Positions 1 to 8,195 of a DNA stretch of 64,000 nt are shown in pieces. Below the pieces are notes generated by a model, which was given only the letters and a program-made list of their open reading frames with translations, did no database searches and was not told the origin of the DNA. Within the stretch, counting starts at the first letter, position 1, and each line of letters begins with the position of its first letter. Location: positions 1,984,001 to 2,048,000 of the forward strand of contig CP191518.1 in assembly GCA_050516505.1 (NCBI GenBank), in the 5' to 3' direction. The position numbers and the translations under genes were made by a program. This stretch comes from Scandinavium ludwigii_A (lineage in GTDB: Bacteria > Pseudomonadota > Gammaproteobacteria > Enterobacterales > Enterobacteriaceae).

Positions 1-123
1 ATAGTCCTGACCACTCACGCGTAAATGCCAGGCGGCGTGAATTTCTCCGCCAGGCAGTTCGTTGCGCAGCTCGATTTCGCCGTCTCCGTGCTCTTTCAAC
101 AGGCTACAGATCGCTTGCCACAT
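1..123 (-). CDS. yniA: YniA, fructosamine-kinase-like protein (partial, N-terminus)
   Basis: Only the first 41 codons lie in the window; the gene runs off the left edge. The reverse-strand reading starts MWQAI and continues through RNELPGGEIHAAWHLR, which matches the start of E. coli YniA as I remember it. YniA belongs to the fructosamine kinase / ketosamine-3-kinase-like family, whose members phosphorylate sugar adducts on amines; its physiological substrate is uncertain. The kinase core lies outside the window. It is the third gene in the order pfkB, ydiZ, yniA, all on the minus strand, as in E. coli. The call rests on N-terminal similarity and synteny. Confidence 0.85.
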   Translation of the reverse strand, partial: MWQAICSLLKEHGDGEIELRNELPGGEIHAAWHLRVSGQDY

Positions 124-210
124 GCTCTCTCTCCCCATGTTTTCTGCCAGATCATAAGGTTAGCGCATAAATGCGGTGGAAAAACTCGAACTGACGCACA
201 ACTGTGCGTT

Positions 211-513
211 TTAACGTGCCGTATGGGTAGCGTTGTCCTGTAACCAGTGTTCAAAGGTCACTACGCTGACATCGGGCTGGTGGCCGAGTGCGGTTTCCGC
301 CAGGCCAGTGGTCAGGGCTTTAATATCATCTTCATTTTGCGGGCTGACCAGTCCAAACGTATTGGTGCCCAGATCATGCACTTTGCCGTCGTCGTCTGAC
401 AGCGTTAGCGTAAACCCAGCACGGGTAAGATGATTATTGAGCTCATTGATTTCGGTCAGCGTCTGTTCATGAAAACTGACCGTCACCACGTAACGCGTGA
501 TTTCTCCGCTCAT
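211..513 (-). CDS. ydiZ: YdiZ family protein of unknown function
   Basis: A 100-residue soluble protein with no signal peptide or membrane segment. It fits E. coli YdiZ in size and in its place between pfkB and yniA. The sequence alternates short hydrophobic stretches with acidic ones (LTLSDDDGKVHDLG, SPQNEDDIKALTTGL), consistent with a small alpha/beta fold. The start is the ATG at 511-513, with an AGGT-type ribosome site just upstream. The gap from pfkB is about 90 bases, so cotranscription is possible. No function is established and none can be read from motifs. Confidence 0.85.
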   Translation of the reverse strand: MSGEITRYVVTVSFHEQTLTEINELNNHLTRAGFTLTLSDDDGKVHDLGTNTFGLVSPQNEDDIKALTTGLAETALGHQPDVSVVTFEHWLQDNATHTAR

Positions 514-603
514 CGGGAACCTCGTTGTTAAGCATGGAGTTTTATAGCATAGCCGATTACCGTCAATTTTCGACTTCCGCCGTGGTTTCAGCGGGAGTTG
601 TGA

Positions 604-1536
604 TCAACGTCGGCACAAATATTCGTAAATCGTGTGGGTATTTTCCAACGAGCATAAACGCGTACCTTGGTTGATGGTGGCGGCACTCCCCGCCGCCACG
701 CCGTAGCGCACCATTTCGTCCAGCGATGCGTTTTCAGCCAGTTTAAGCACCATAGCGCCGACCATGCTGTCACCGGCTCCTACCGTGCTCTGGCTTTTAA
801 CCGGAGGCGGCACGACCTGAACGCTGCCATCGGCATCGACGCCTAATGCACCCTGTGGCCCCAATGAGACCACCACTCGCCGCGCTTTTCCGCCACGGAC
901 AATCTCTTCGGCCGCTTTGCGTACGTCATCAGGCTGCGTTAATTCCCGCTGCACCAGTGCGCTAAGTTCTTTCTGGTTTGGTTTCACCAGCTCAATCCCG
1001 CCGACGTCCAGCGCGGCGGAAAGGGCGTCACCGGAGCTGTCCACCACGCAGCGAATACCGTGCTGCTGGGCTGATTTGATAAGCTCTACTAGCTTCGCCA
1101 CATCTACACCGGGCGGCAGACTGCCACTGATAACCAGAATCGCGCCGACTTCGATTTGAAGGACTTTCCGTTCAAGTTGGTGCAATTCATCTTCGGTTAA
1201 TGCTGCACCTGGCATCACAAAGCGATATTGCTCGCCGCTGGTTTCGACATGGACGTGCAAGTTTTGACGTGTCCAGTCGTGGGCGGTGATCGTTTGCACG
1301 GGAACGTGCTCATCGGCAAGCAGGGACACCAGATGTTCGCCGGTTGCGCCACCTGCCGGGAAAATGGCCGTAGATTTGCCCCCGAGAAATGTGATGGCTC
1401 GGGCCACGTTAATTCCGCCGCCGCCAGGTTCAAATACCGGAGCACTACAGCGTAATTTACCTTCAGGATAAATTTGCGGAGTCAGCGTCGCGCTGTCGAG
1501 AGAGGGTGCCAGCGTAAGCGTATAGATATTAACCAT
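604..1536 (-). CDS. pfkB: 6-phosphofructokinase II
   Basis: ATP-dependent phosphorylation of fructose 6-phosphate to fructose 1,6-bisphosphate in glycolysis, in the cytoplasm. The protein has 310 residues, as usual for PfkB. It is a ribokinase/PfkB-superfamily member and not related to PfkA. The N-terminal PfkB signature (EPGGGGINVARAITFLG, near residues 37-53) contacts the sugar. The C-terminal signature STVGAGDSMVGAM (near 249-261) carries the anion-hole glycines and the catalytic aspartate of GAGD. The family isoenzyme is weakly allosteric and forms a dimer. The gene is transcribed away from ydiY and leads into ydiZ and yniA. Confidence 0.97.
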   Translation of the reverse strand: MVNIYTLTLAPSLDSATLTPQIYPEGKLRCSAPVFEPGGGGINVARAITFLGGKSTAIFPAGGATGEHLVSLLADEHVPVQTITAHDWTRQNLHVHVETSGEQYRFVMPGAALTEDELHQLERKVLQIEVGAILVISGSLPPGVDVAKLVELIKSAQQHGIRCVVDSSGDALSAALDVGGIELVKPNQKELSALVQRELTQPDDVRKAAEEIVRGGKARRVVVSLGPQGALGVDADGSVQVVPPPVKSQSTVGAGDSMVGAMVLKLAENASLDEMVRYGVAAGSAATINQGTRLCSLENTHTIYEYLCRR

Positions 1537-1713
1537 CGATTACCTCCATTTATGACCCTGACGAGTCGCCGATTTTATGGTCAGCGGTAAGCCTGGCACC
1601 TCGAAGGGTGATAAGAAAGTGACAAGGATATGATTTTTCGCAAATTTACAATCCCTAACGGCTGCCTTTATATATGAAATTAAATGTCATTTGAGATCGT
1701 TCTTATTCAAAAA

Positions 1714-1848
1714 ATGAAACAAGAATTCATTGCTATGTTATTCACGCCTTTTTATAATTTGTTACCTTTCTTAGGACCGCCTGTTGTTGATCCTCGCGAA
1801 AGTTTCCGGGACCGTAATGGTCTCTTTTTTTGTTGTACGGACTCATAA
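1714..1848 (+). CDS. Putative 44-aa leader peptide upstream of ydiY
   Basis: An open frame from ATG 1714 (alternative in-frame ATG at 1735) runs 44 codons and ends in tandem TAA TAA directly before the ydiY ATG at 1852. The peptide is hydrophobic and proline-rich in the middle (NLLPFLGPPVVDP, a Gly-Pro-Pro context of the kind that slows ribosomes) and ends GLFFCCTDS. Its last third lies over an intrinsic-terminator-like hairpin at 1808-1831. Neither candidate start has a convincing Shine-Dalgarno sequence, which is the main weakness. ydiY also has a poor ribosome site, so its translation may be coupled to this frame. I do not recognise the peptide. Confidence 0.4.
   Translation: MKQEFIAMLFTPFYNLLPFLGPPVVDPRESFRDRNGLFFCCTDS
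1808..1831 (+). terminator. Terminator-like hairpin in the ydiY leader (possible attenuator)
   Basis: GGGACC and GGTCTC can pair (six pairs, one G-U) around the loop GTAAT, followed directly by a run of seven T. It sits about 20 bases before the ydiY start, inside the leader reading frame. The distance to pfkB, which is divergent, excludes an upstream-gene terminator, so attenuation of ydiY is the natural reading. Confidence 0.5.
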
Positions 1849-1851
1849 TAA

Positions 1852-2610
1852 ATGAAGCTTTTCAAGACAGTACCCGCAGTAGTTGTTCTGGCGGGGGGCC
1901 TTTTTGCGTCGCTGCACGCCGTGGCCGATAATACCGTTTTTACTGTCATGGACGACCCTTCCACAGCGAAGAAACCGTTTGAAGGTAAAATCAACGGCGG
2001 TTACCTGGCACAGTCTGGCAATACTAAAAGTTCTTCCCTGACTGCTGATTCCACCTTGACCTGGTACGGCGATACCACAGCATGGTCGCTGTGGGGTAAC
2101 GCCAGCAACACGTCTTCTAACGATGAACGCTCGTCTGAAACCTATTCCGTCGGCGGCCGTTCGCGTTACAACATCACCGATGCTGACTACCTGTTTGGCC
2201 AGGCAAGCTGGTTGACCGATCGCTATAACGGCTATCGTCAGCGCGATGTGTTCACGGCCGGTTACGGTCGTCAGATCCTCAACGGACCGGTCCACAGCCT
2301 GCGTTTTGAATTCGGTCCTGGTGTGCGTTACGACGAATACACCAACGATGAAACCAAAACTCAGCCGCTGGGTTATGCTTCCGGCACCTACGCCTGGCAG
2401 ATGACCGACACCACCAAATTTACTCAGGGTCTCTCGGTGTTTGGTGCAGATGACACCACCGTCAACTCCGAGACGGCGCTGGACGTTGCCATTAACGACA
2501 ACTTCGGTCTGAAAGTGGCTTACAACGTCACCTGGAACTCTGAGCCGCCATCATCGGCACCGGAGCATACGGACCGCCGTACGACGGTAACGTTGGGTTA
2601 TAAGATGTAA
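1852..2610 (+). CDS. ydiY: YdiY, DUF481 outer-membrane-type protein
   Basis: A 252-residue exported protein. The first 25 or so residues form a signal peptide (MKLFK, hydrophobic VVVLAGGLFAS, cleavage near AVADN). The rest alternates polar and aromatic residues as in a transmembrane beta-barrel and ends in tyrosine-rich strands (TTVTLGYKM). It belongs to the DUF481/YdiY family. E. coli YdiY has been described as acid-inducible, and its function is unknown. The gene is divergent from pfkB, preceded by the leader ORF and hairpin described separately, and followed by a strong hairpin at 2615. The family call is firm; the barrel topology is inferred from composition. Confidence 0.88.
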   Translation: MKLFKTVPAVVVLAGGLFASLHAVADNTVFTVMDDPSTAKKPFEGKINGGYLAQSGNTKSSSLTADSTLTWYGDTTAWSLWGNASNTSSNDERSSETYSVGGRSRYNITDADYLFGQASWLTDRYNGYRQRDVFTAGYGRQILNGPVHSLRFEFGPGVRYDEYTNDETKTQPLGYASGTYAWQMTDTTKFTQGLSVFGADDTTVNSETALDVAINDNFGLKVAYNVTWNSEPPSSAPEHTDRRTTVTLGYKM

Positions 2611-2614
2611 TTTT

Positions 2615-2644
2615 TCAGGCCGGAGCAATCCGGCCTGATTGTTT
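2615..2644. terminator. Bidirectional terminator between ydiY and the dedA-type gene
   Basis: The ten-base arms TCAGGCCGGA and TCCGGCCTGA flank the loop GCAA. There are T-rich bases after it on the plus strand and five T on the minus strand. It lies between the convergent ends of ydiY and the DedA gene. Confidence 0.8.
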
Positions 2645-2649
2645 CCGCT

Positions 2650-3180
2650 TTACGAAAACAGTTTTGCCAGCCACGGAATGCCCAGTGCGCCCGGCGCGAG
2701 AATGCCGAAGGCCCATACCGCCGCCGAGGTCATGTTGGCTAACTGGAATTTCCCCGATGGCATTCTGCAAATGCCCGCGACCAGCGGCATCACGGCCCGC
2801 AGCGGCCCAAAAAAACGGCCAATGAATACGCCCCAGGCTCCCCATCGATCAAAAAAGATGTGCCCACGCTGGACCAGCAGCGGTTTGCGCGAGAGCGGCC
2901 AGACGGTAACTGCCCGATGGCTATAATGATAGCCAATCCACCATGAAAGCCAGTCCCCGACAATGGCACCAATCGCGGCAGCCAGCCACACGGGCAGAAA
3001 CGACAGTTCGCTTTCGCCGATGAGCGCCCCGGTTGCCAGCAGAATTACCGTCGCGGGCAGCAACAGCGAAATAAAGGCCAGTGACTCGCCAAAGGCCAAT
3101 AAAAAAATCACACCAAGTGCCAGTTGCGGGTGAGCGCTGATAAAATCAGTGGTGCTATGTATCAATCCCGTGAAGTCCAT
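2650..3180 (-). CDS. DedA family membrane protein
   Basis: A 176-residue protein of the DedA / SNARE-associated family. Family members act in undecaprenyl-phosphate or phospholipid translocation and in membrane homeostasis. Several hydrophobic segments are visible, including LGVIFLLAFGESLAFISLLLPATVI (split here by its charged Glu) and LPVWLAAAIGAIVGD. The conserved family signature FIGRFFGPLRAVMPLVAG, with its arginines, is intact near residues 112-130. I chose ATG 3180 (MDFTGLIHS) because GAGGGA lies seven bases upstream; the longer frame to 3261 has no such site. It is divergent from the pxpA-type gene 84 bases away, so the two may share a promoter region. Confidence 0.88.
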   Translation of the reverse strand: MDFTGLIHSTTDFISAHPQLALGVIFLLAFGESLAFISLLLPATVILLATGALIGESELSFLPVWLAAAIGAIVGDWLSWWIGYHYSHRAVTVWPLSRKPLLVQRGHIFFDRWGAWGVFIGRFFGPLRAVMPLVAGICRMPSGKFQLANMTSAAVWAFGILAPGALGIPWLAKLFS

Positions 3181-3264
3181 TTTGTGTCCCTCGTGGTAAA
3201 ACGGATGGAACAGTGATACACCGTGAGACCTTAACGAAAGACTAACAGCCAGGAGATCCACGAA

Positions 3265-4041
3265 ATGCCCGTTGCGCCATGCATTGATTTAAATAGCGAT
3301 TTAGGCGAAAGCTACGGCCAATGGACGATGGGCGATGATGCCGCAATATTGCCGCTGGTCAGCAGTACCAACGTGGCCTGCGGGTTTCACGCGGGGTCAC
3401 CGGCGGGTATTCTTGAAACGCTACGTGCCGCACAGCGCCTGGGCGTAAACGTCGGGGCACATGTTTCCTATCCTGATTTGGTCGGCTTTGGCCGCCGTAA
3501 TATGGATATCGCCAGCGATGAATTGACCGCCGACGTGATTTATCAAATCGGCGCTTTGCAGGGGTTAGCCACGGCGGCAGGGACGCGTGTTCGTTACGTT
3601 AAACCGCACGGGGCGCTCTATAACACCATTGCACATGACAAACGTCAGGCGATGGCGGTCATCGCCGGTTTGCAGGCAGTAGACGCGTCGTTATCGCTTG
3701 TGGCGCTGGCGGGTTCAGCGCTTATTGAATGGGCGCAGGATGCGGGCATTCATACCGTGGCGGAAGCCTTTGCCGATCGCGCTTATCACCGGAATGGTAC
3801 CCTGGTTTCACGGCGAGATCCGGGGGCCGTCATTCACGATGCGAATGACGTGGCTGAACGCGTGGTGCGGATGATTATTGACGGCGGGGTGATGTCCATT
3901 GAAGGCGAGTTCACCGCTATTCGTGCAGATTCCATTTGCGTACACGGTGACAGCCTGGGCGCAGTGGCGATGACACGACAGATACGCCAGAGATTGGATG
4001 CAGAAGGGATTGTTGTGAGGGGATTTAAGCAGGGCGCATAA
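3265..4041 (+). CDS. pxpA: LamB/YcsF family protein, 5-oxoprolinase subunit A type
   Basis: A 258-residue protein of the LamB/YcsF family. PxpA works with PxpB and PxpC to cleave 5-oxoproline to glutamate using ATP. The family signatures are present: IDLNSDLGESYG at the N-terminus, NVACGFHAGSP near residue 35, GAHVSYPDLVGFGRR near 62, and VKPHGALYN near 112. The ATG at 3265 has AGGAG at a good distance. The usual pxpB and pxpC partners are not adjacent: the next gene is a channel on the other strand. The family is certain; 5-oxoprolinase activity needs partners encoded elsewhere. Confidence 0.85.
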   Translation: MPVAPCIDLNSDLGESYGQWTMGDDAAILPLVSSTNVACGFHAGSPAGILETLRAAQRLGVNVGAHVSYPDLVGFGRRNMDIASDELTADVIYQIGALQGLATAAGTRVRYVKPHGALYNTIAHDKRQAMAVIAGLQAVDASLSLVALAGSALIEWAQDAGIHTVAEAFADRAYHRNGTLVSRRDPGAVIHDANDVAERVVRMIIDGGVMSIEGEFTAIRADSICVHGDSLGAVAMTRQIRQRLDAEGIVVRGFKQGA

Positions 4042-4056
4042 CGCGCCCTGTGGTTG

Positions 4057-5280
4057 TTAGCAGACGAGGGCCTGCGGACGAAGATCGTTGCCGGAAGGGC
4101 GCTGATAAATGCGCAGGCCAAACTCTTCAATTACCGCATAAACATGGTCGAAAATATCGGCCTGAATCGCCTCATATTTCAGCCATTCAACGGTGTTGGT
4201 AAAGGCGTATATCTCCAGCGGCAGGCCTTCAGAACCCGGCGGTAGCTGGCGAACCATCAGCGTCATGTCTTTACGGATTTTTGGATGCTGATGCAGGTAT
4301 TCCGCCAGCCAGGCACGGAACGCGCCGATGTTAGTCATGCTTTCGCCATTGAGCACGCTCTGCGCGGCACTGCCGTTTGCCACTTTCTGGCTCTGCTCTT
4401 TAATCCACGGCTTCAGCAAATCAACCTGACCCAGACGCTGCAACTCATCGGCTGACATGAAGTGAATGCTGGTGCTGTCGACAAACACGCTACGTTTGAT
4501 ACGACGCCCGCCGGAAGCTGACATGTAGCTCCAGTTTTTAAAGGCATCAGATACCAGGGCATAAGTTGGGATGGTGGTGATGGTGTTATCCCAGTTCTGC
4601 ACTTTTACGGTTGTCAGGCCGATATCAATTACCGTGCCGTCTGCGCCGTATTTTGGCATTTCGAGCCAGTCACCCATATGCAGCATGGTATTAGCAGACA
4701 GTTGGATCCCAGCAACCAGGCCGAGCAGCGGGTCTTTAAACACCAACATCAATACTGCTGCCATGGCACCCAGACCGCTAAACAGAATGGCAGGAGATTT
4801 ACCAATCAGTAGGGAAATCATCAGGATAGCGACAATCGACGCGGCGACCAGCTTCACACCCTGGAAAATTCCGCGCAGCGGTAATTGCACAGAAAACTTG
4901 TACTGGTGCGACAGTTTGAGGATCACATCCAGCAGCGAGAAGAAGGAGAGCAGGGCGAACAACAGGATCCAGAGCTGCACACAGATATTGAAAAACAGCC
5001 CCACGTGGCTGCCGGTTTCGAGATAGAAACTGAGCTGCACGCTGACCAGAATCCCTTGCAACGTCAGCGAAATGCGGTGGAATAACTTATTTTGCGTGAA
5101 TATTTTCAGCCACGGACGGTTGCCTTGCTCCGCGTGCTTTTCAATTTTTCGTAAAATGATCCGGAGAATAAAATGCGCCACGAGTGCGGTCAGGAAAATA
5201 TAACCGAACACGATAAAGAGTGACGAAGGGTTGTTCAGATCGATGCCATATCGCTGCAAGAAGGCCAGTAGGTGACGCAT
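4057..5280 (-). CDS. YbdG-type mechanosensitive ion channel (MscS superfamily)
   Basis: A 407-residue inner-membrane protein that closely resembles E. coli YbdG, a miniconductance channel component. Five or so hydrophobic segments fill the N-terminal half. The pore/beta-domain stretch is highly conserved (SGLGAMAAVLMLVFKDP, then GLVAGIQLSAN and GDWLEMPKYGADG). The middle domain follows as DIGLTTVKVQNWDNT. The start at 5280 (MRHLLAFLQRYG) follows GGAGCG; a longer frame to 5349 lacks a ribosome site. Such channels release solutes on hypoosmotic shock. The gene converges on pxpA. In E. coli ybdG lies elsewhere, so this may be a relocated copy or a paralogue. Confidence 0.88.
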   Translation of the reverse strand: MRHLLAFLQRYGIDLNNPSSLFIVFGYIFLTALVAHFILRIILRKIEKHAEQGNRPWLKIFTQNKLFHRISLTLQGILVSVQLSFYLETGSHVGLFFNICVQLWILLFALLSFFSLLDVILKLSHQYKFSVQLPLRGIFQGVKLVAASIVAILMISLLIGKSPAILFSGLGAMAAVLMLVFKDPLLGLVAGIQLSANTMLHMGDWLEMPKYGADGTVIDIGLTTVKVQNWDNTITTIPTYALVSDAFKNWSYMSASGGRRIKRSVFVDSTSIHFMSADELQRLGQVDLLKPWIKEQSQKVANGSAAQSVLNGESMTNIGAFRAWLAEYLHQHPKIRKDMTLMVRQLPPGSEGLPLEIYAFTNTVEWLKYEAIQADIFDHVYAVIEEFGLRIYQRPSGNDLRPQALVC

Positions 5281-5542
5281 AAACGCTCCGGGCAAAAGCG
5301 CGTATGCTGTGGGAAAATACGGCATGTGACAACTCAAAGGGTGTTTCAAGTCTTTTATTAAATTTCAGTGATGGGCCGGGAATGTTACAGACGCACCCAA
5401 TTGCAGAATACTCCTAACGCGATCACTCTATATTAATGACGTAAGTCAACTAACACATTTTTCATTTAGCTGATATTCGCTCCAGGATTAACAGGCCATC
5501 AGAGCCGACATCTAAAATTGAAATTATGTTAATGAGGTATAC

Positions 5543-5968
5543 ATGAAAAAGTTAATGGTAATAGCATCCGTGGTGACCATATTGGCTGGTTGCTCCAGCG
5601 AAGCGTCACGTATGGCCGATTGTGAAGCGAAAGGCGTCAGCCGGGATGCCTGTTACATTGCAGAACAGAATCGACAGGCCACCCTGAACAGTGCGGCAGA
5701 AAAGCAGGCGCTGGAGAATGCTGAGGCCCTCTATCCACAAAAAGCCCAGACAGCCAAAAAATCTCTTGCCTTCACCAGGCACTTTGATGGCATCACGATC
5801 AAACGCGATGCGTCAGGCATTCTGACCGTAGACGGAAAACCGGCCGCTCAGGATGAGGTCACGGCCGACGCGACGGTTTATTCCCAAGGGTTGTTCACGA
5901 TAATCGCCTATAAAACAGGCAAGGTCGCTGTGATGAAAGACGGACAATTTCAGGGGTACGCCAAATAA
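5543..5968 (+). CDS. Putative lipoprotein of unknown function
   Basis: A 141-residue protein with a clear lipoprotein signal: MKKLMVIASVVTILAGC, with the lipobox cysteine at residue 17 followed by SS, so it is probably sorted to the outer membrane. Two further cysteines lie in DCEAKGVSRDACYIAEQ and could form a disulfide. A helical Ala/Gln/Glu-rich stretch follows, and then a beta-rich C-terminus (IKRDASGILTVDGKPAAQ). I do not recognise the family. The gene stands alone between the channel gene, which is divergent, and thrS. It has its own terminator at 5988. Confidence 0.7.
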   Translation: MKKLMVIASVVTILAGCSSEASRMADCEAKGVSRDACYIAEQNRQATLNSAAEKQALENAEALYPQKAQTAKKSLAFTRHFDGITIKRDASGILTVDGKPAAQDEVTADATVYSQGLFTIIAYKTGKVAVMKDGQFQGYAK

Positions 5969-5987
5969 GTGGGGTTAACAGCTAATC

Positions 5988-6010
5988 AACCGTCTACGGA
6001 CGGTTTTTTA
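5988..6010 (+). terminator. Terminator of the 5543 lipoprotein gene
   Basis: AACCGTC, loop TAC, then GGACGGTT, followed by a T run. It lies 20 bases after the stop codon. Confidence 0.85.
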
Positions 6011-6221
6011 TTGTGTACAGGTTGTTAGCGCGGGCAGGGTAAAAGCCCATATTCTTCATTGGCTTTAATAAATTCCAAATGCCGTGTACTATGAGCGTTC
6101 GTTATCAGCAAGTGAAGGTATGTACATTTTGGTTTTGTACACCCTGATGTACCCAGTTTGCAGAGTGAAGCAAATAAAGCCTTTAACACGGTTGATATGA
6201 CTAAATAAATTATTTTTGCAT

Positions 6222-6242
6222 GTGCTCTTTCGTGTGGGGCAC
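6222..6242 (+). promoter_or_regulatory. thrS translational operator hairpin (tRNA-Thr anticodon-like)
   Basis: GTGCTC (6222-6227) and GGGCAC (6237-6242) pair around a nine-base loop TTTCGTGTG that contains CGT. In E. coli, ThrRS represses its own mRNA by binding leader stem-loops that mimic the tRNA-Thr anticodon arm with CGU in the loop, just upstream of the ribosome site. Position, stem-loop and CGU fit that model. The assignment rests on structure and homology of the gene. Confidence 0.65.
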
Positions 6243-6263
6243 CACTGTGAATAAGGATATGAA

Positions 6264-8192
6264 ATGCCTGTAATTACTCTTCCTGATGGCAGTCAACGCC
6301 AGTTCGATCACGCTGTAAGCCCCATGGATGTTGCTCTGGACATTGGTCCAGGTCTGGCGAAAGCCACCATTGCTGGCCGTGTTAACGGTGAGCTGGTTGA
6401 TGCTTCCGATCTCATTGAACAAGACGCTACCCTGTCGCTGATTACCGCGAAAGACGCTGACGGTCTGGAGATCATTCGTCACTCATGCGCGCACCTGCTG
6501 GGACACGCTATCAAACAGCTGTGGCCGCATACCAAAATGGCTATCGGTCCGGTCATTGATAACGGTTTTTACTACGACGTTGACCTCGACCATACTCTGA
6601 CCCAGGAAGATATCGACGCCCTCGAAAAGCGGATGCACGAGCTGGCAGAGAAGAACTACGATGTCATCAAGAAAAAGGTGAGCTGGCACGAAGCGCGTGA
6701 AACATTTGTGAACCGCGGTGAGAGCTATAAAGTCTCCATTCTCGATGAAAACATCGCCCATGATGACAAGCCCGGCTTGTATCATCACGAAGAATATGTC
6801 GACATGTGCCGCGGTCCGCACGTGCCGAACATGCGTTTTTGTCATTACTTCAAACTGATGAAAACAGCAGGCGCCTACTGGCGTGGCGACAGCAGCAATA
6901 AAATGCTGCAGCGTATCTACGGTACCGCATGGACCGATAAGAAAGCGCTGAACGCCTATCTGCTGCGTCTTGAAGAAGCGGCAAAGCGTGACCACCGTAA
7001 AATCGGTAAGCAGCTTGACCTGTATCATATGCAGGAAGAAGCGCCGGGTATGGTGTTCTGGCATAACGATGGCTGGACTATCTTCCGTGAACTGGAAACT
7101 TTCGTGCGCTCTAAGCTGAAAGAATATCAGTATCAGGAAGTGAAAGGCCCGTTCATGATGGACCGTGTGCTGTGGGAAAGAACCGGGCACTGGGACAACT
7201 ACAAAGATGCGATGTTCACCACCTCTTCTGAGAACCGTGAATACTGCATCAAGCCGATGAACTGCCCAGGTCACGTGCAGATTTTCAACCAGGGTCTTAA
7301 ATCCTATCGCGATCTGCCGTTGCGTATGGCCGAGTTCGGTAGCTGCCATCGTAACGAGCCGTCAGGCGCGCTGCATGGCCTGATGCGCGTTCGTGGGTTT
7401 ACCCAGGATGATGCACATATCTTCTGTACTGAAGACCAGGTGCGTGATGAAGTCAACGCCTGCATTCGTATGGTCTACGATATGTATAGCACCTTTGGCT
7501 TCGAGAAAATCGTCGTCAAGCTGTCTACGCGTCCTGAAAAACGCATTGGTAGCGATGAAACATGGGATCGTGCGGAAGCCGATCTGGCCGTGGCTCTGGA
7601 AGAGAACAACATCCCGTTTGAGTATCAACTGGGTGAAGGTGCCTTCTACGGCCCGAAAATTGAATTTACACTGTATGACTGCCTCGATCGTGCATGGCAG
7701 TGCGGAACAGTACAGCTGGACTTCTCTCTGCCGCAGCGGCTTAACGCCTCTTATGTAGGCGAAAGTAACGAGCGTCAGGTGCCGGTGATGATTCACCGCG
7801 CCATTTTGGGTTCCATCGAACGCTTCATCGGTATTCTTACCGAAGAGTTCGCTGGGTTCTTCCCAACCTGGATTGCACCTGTGCAGGTCGTAGTGATGAA
7901 TATCACTGATTCTCAGGCTGAATACGTCAACGAATTGACGCGTAAACTGCAAAATGCGGGCATTCGCGTAAAAGCAGACTTGAGAAATGAGAAGATTGGC
8001 TTTAAAATCCGCGAGCACACATTGCGTCGTGTCCCGTATATGCTGGTTTGTGGCGACAAAGAGGTTGAAGCAGGCAAAGTAGCCGTGCGCACCCGTCGCG
8101 GAAAAGACCTCGGCACTGTGGACGTAAACGAAGTGATCGAGAAGCTGCTGAATGAAATACGCAGCCGCAGTCTTCAACAACTGGAGGAATAA
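6264..8192 (+). CDS. thrS: Threonine-tRNA ligase
   Basis: Charges tRNA-Thr with threonine in the cytoplasm. It has 642 residues, the E. coli length. Domains in order are TGS (about 1-61), editing domain with HxxxH (HSCAHLLGHA, about 73-82) and CxxxH-type zinc/editing residues (CRGPHV), class II catalytic core, and C-terminal anticodon-binding domain. The catalytic zinc ligand Cys334 is present in MNCPGH. The class II motif 2 region reads FGSCHRNEPSGALHGL. The ATG at 6264 follows AAGGAT. It is the first gene of the thrS-infC-rpmI-rplT-pheST-ihfA cluster and is probably autoregulated through the leader hairpin. Confidence 0.98.
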   Translation: MPVITLPDGSQRQFDHAVSPMDVALDIGPGLAKATIAGRVNGELVDASDLIEQDATLSLITAKDADGLEIIRHSCAHLLGHAIKQLWPHTKMAIGPVIDNGFYYDVDLDHTLTQEDIDALEKRMHELAEKNYDVIKKKVSWHEARETFVNRGESYKVSILDENIAHDDKPGLYHHEEYVDMCRGPHVPNMRFCHYFKLMKTAGAYWRGDSSNKMLQRIYGTAWTDKKALNAYLLRLEEAAKRDHRKIGKQLDLYHMQEEAPGMVFWHNDGWTIFRELETFVRSKLKEYQYQEVKGPFMMDRVLWERTGHWDNYKDAMFTTSSENREYCIKPMNCPGHVQIFNQGLKSYRDLPLRMAEFGSCHRNEPSGALHGLMRVRGFTQDDAHIFCTEDQVRDEVNACIRMVYDMYSTFGFEKIVVKLSTRPEKRIGSDETWDRAEADLAVALEENNIPFEYQLGEGAFYGPKIEFTLYDCLDRAWQCGTVQLDFSLPQRLNASYVGESNERQVPVMIHRAILGSIERFIGILTEEFAGFFPTWIAPVQVVVMNITDSQAEYVNELTRKLQNAGIRVKADLRNEKIGFKIREHTLRRVPYMLVCGDKEVEAGKVAVRTRRGKDLGTVDVNEVIEKLLNEIRSRSLQQLEE

Positions 8193-8195
8193 AGT

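Noticed and set aside
4031..4049. AGGGCGC-ATAAC-GCGCCCT hairpin at the end of pxpA
   Set aside because: Palindromic but with no T run and partly inside the coding sequence, so I do not call it a terminator.
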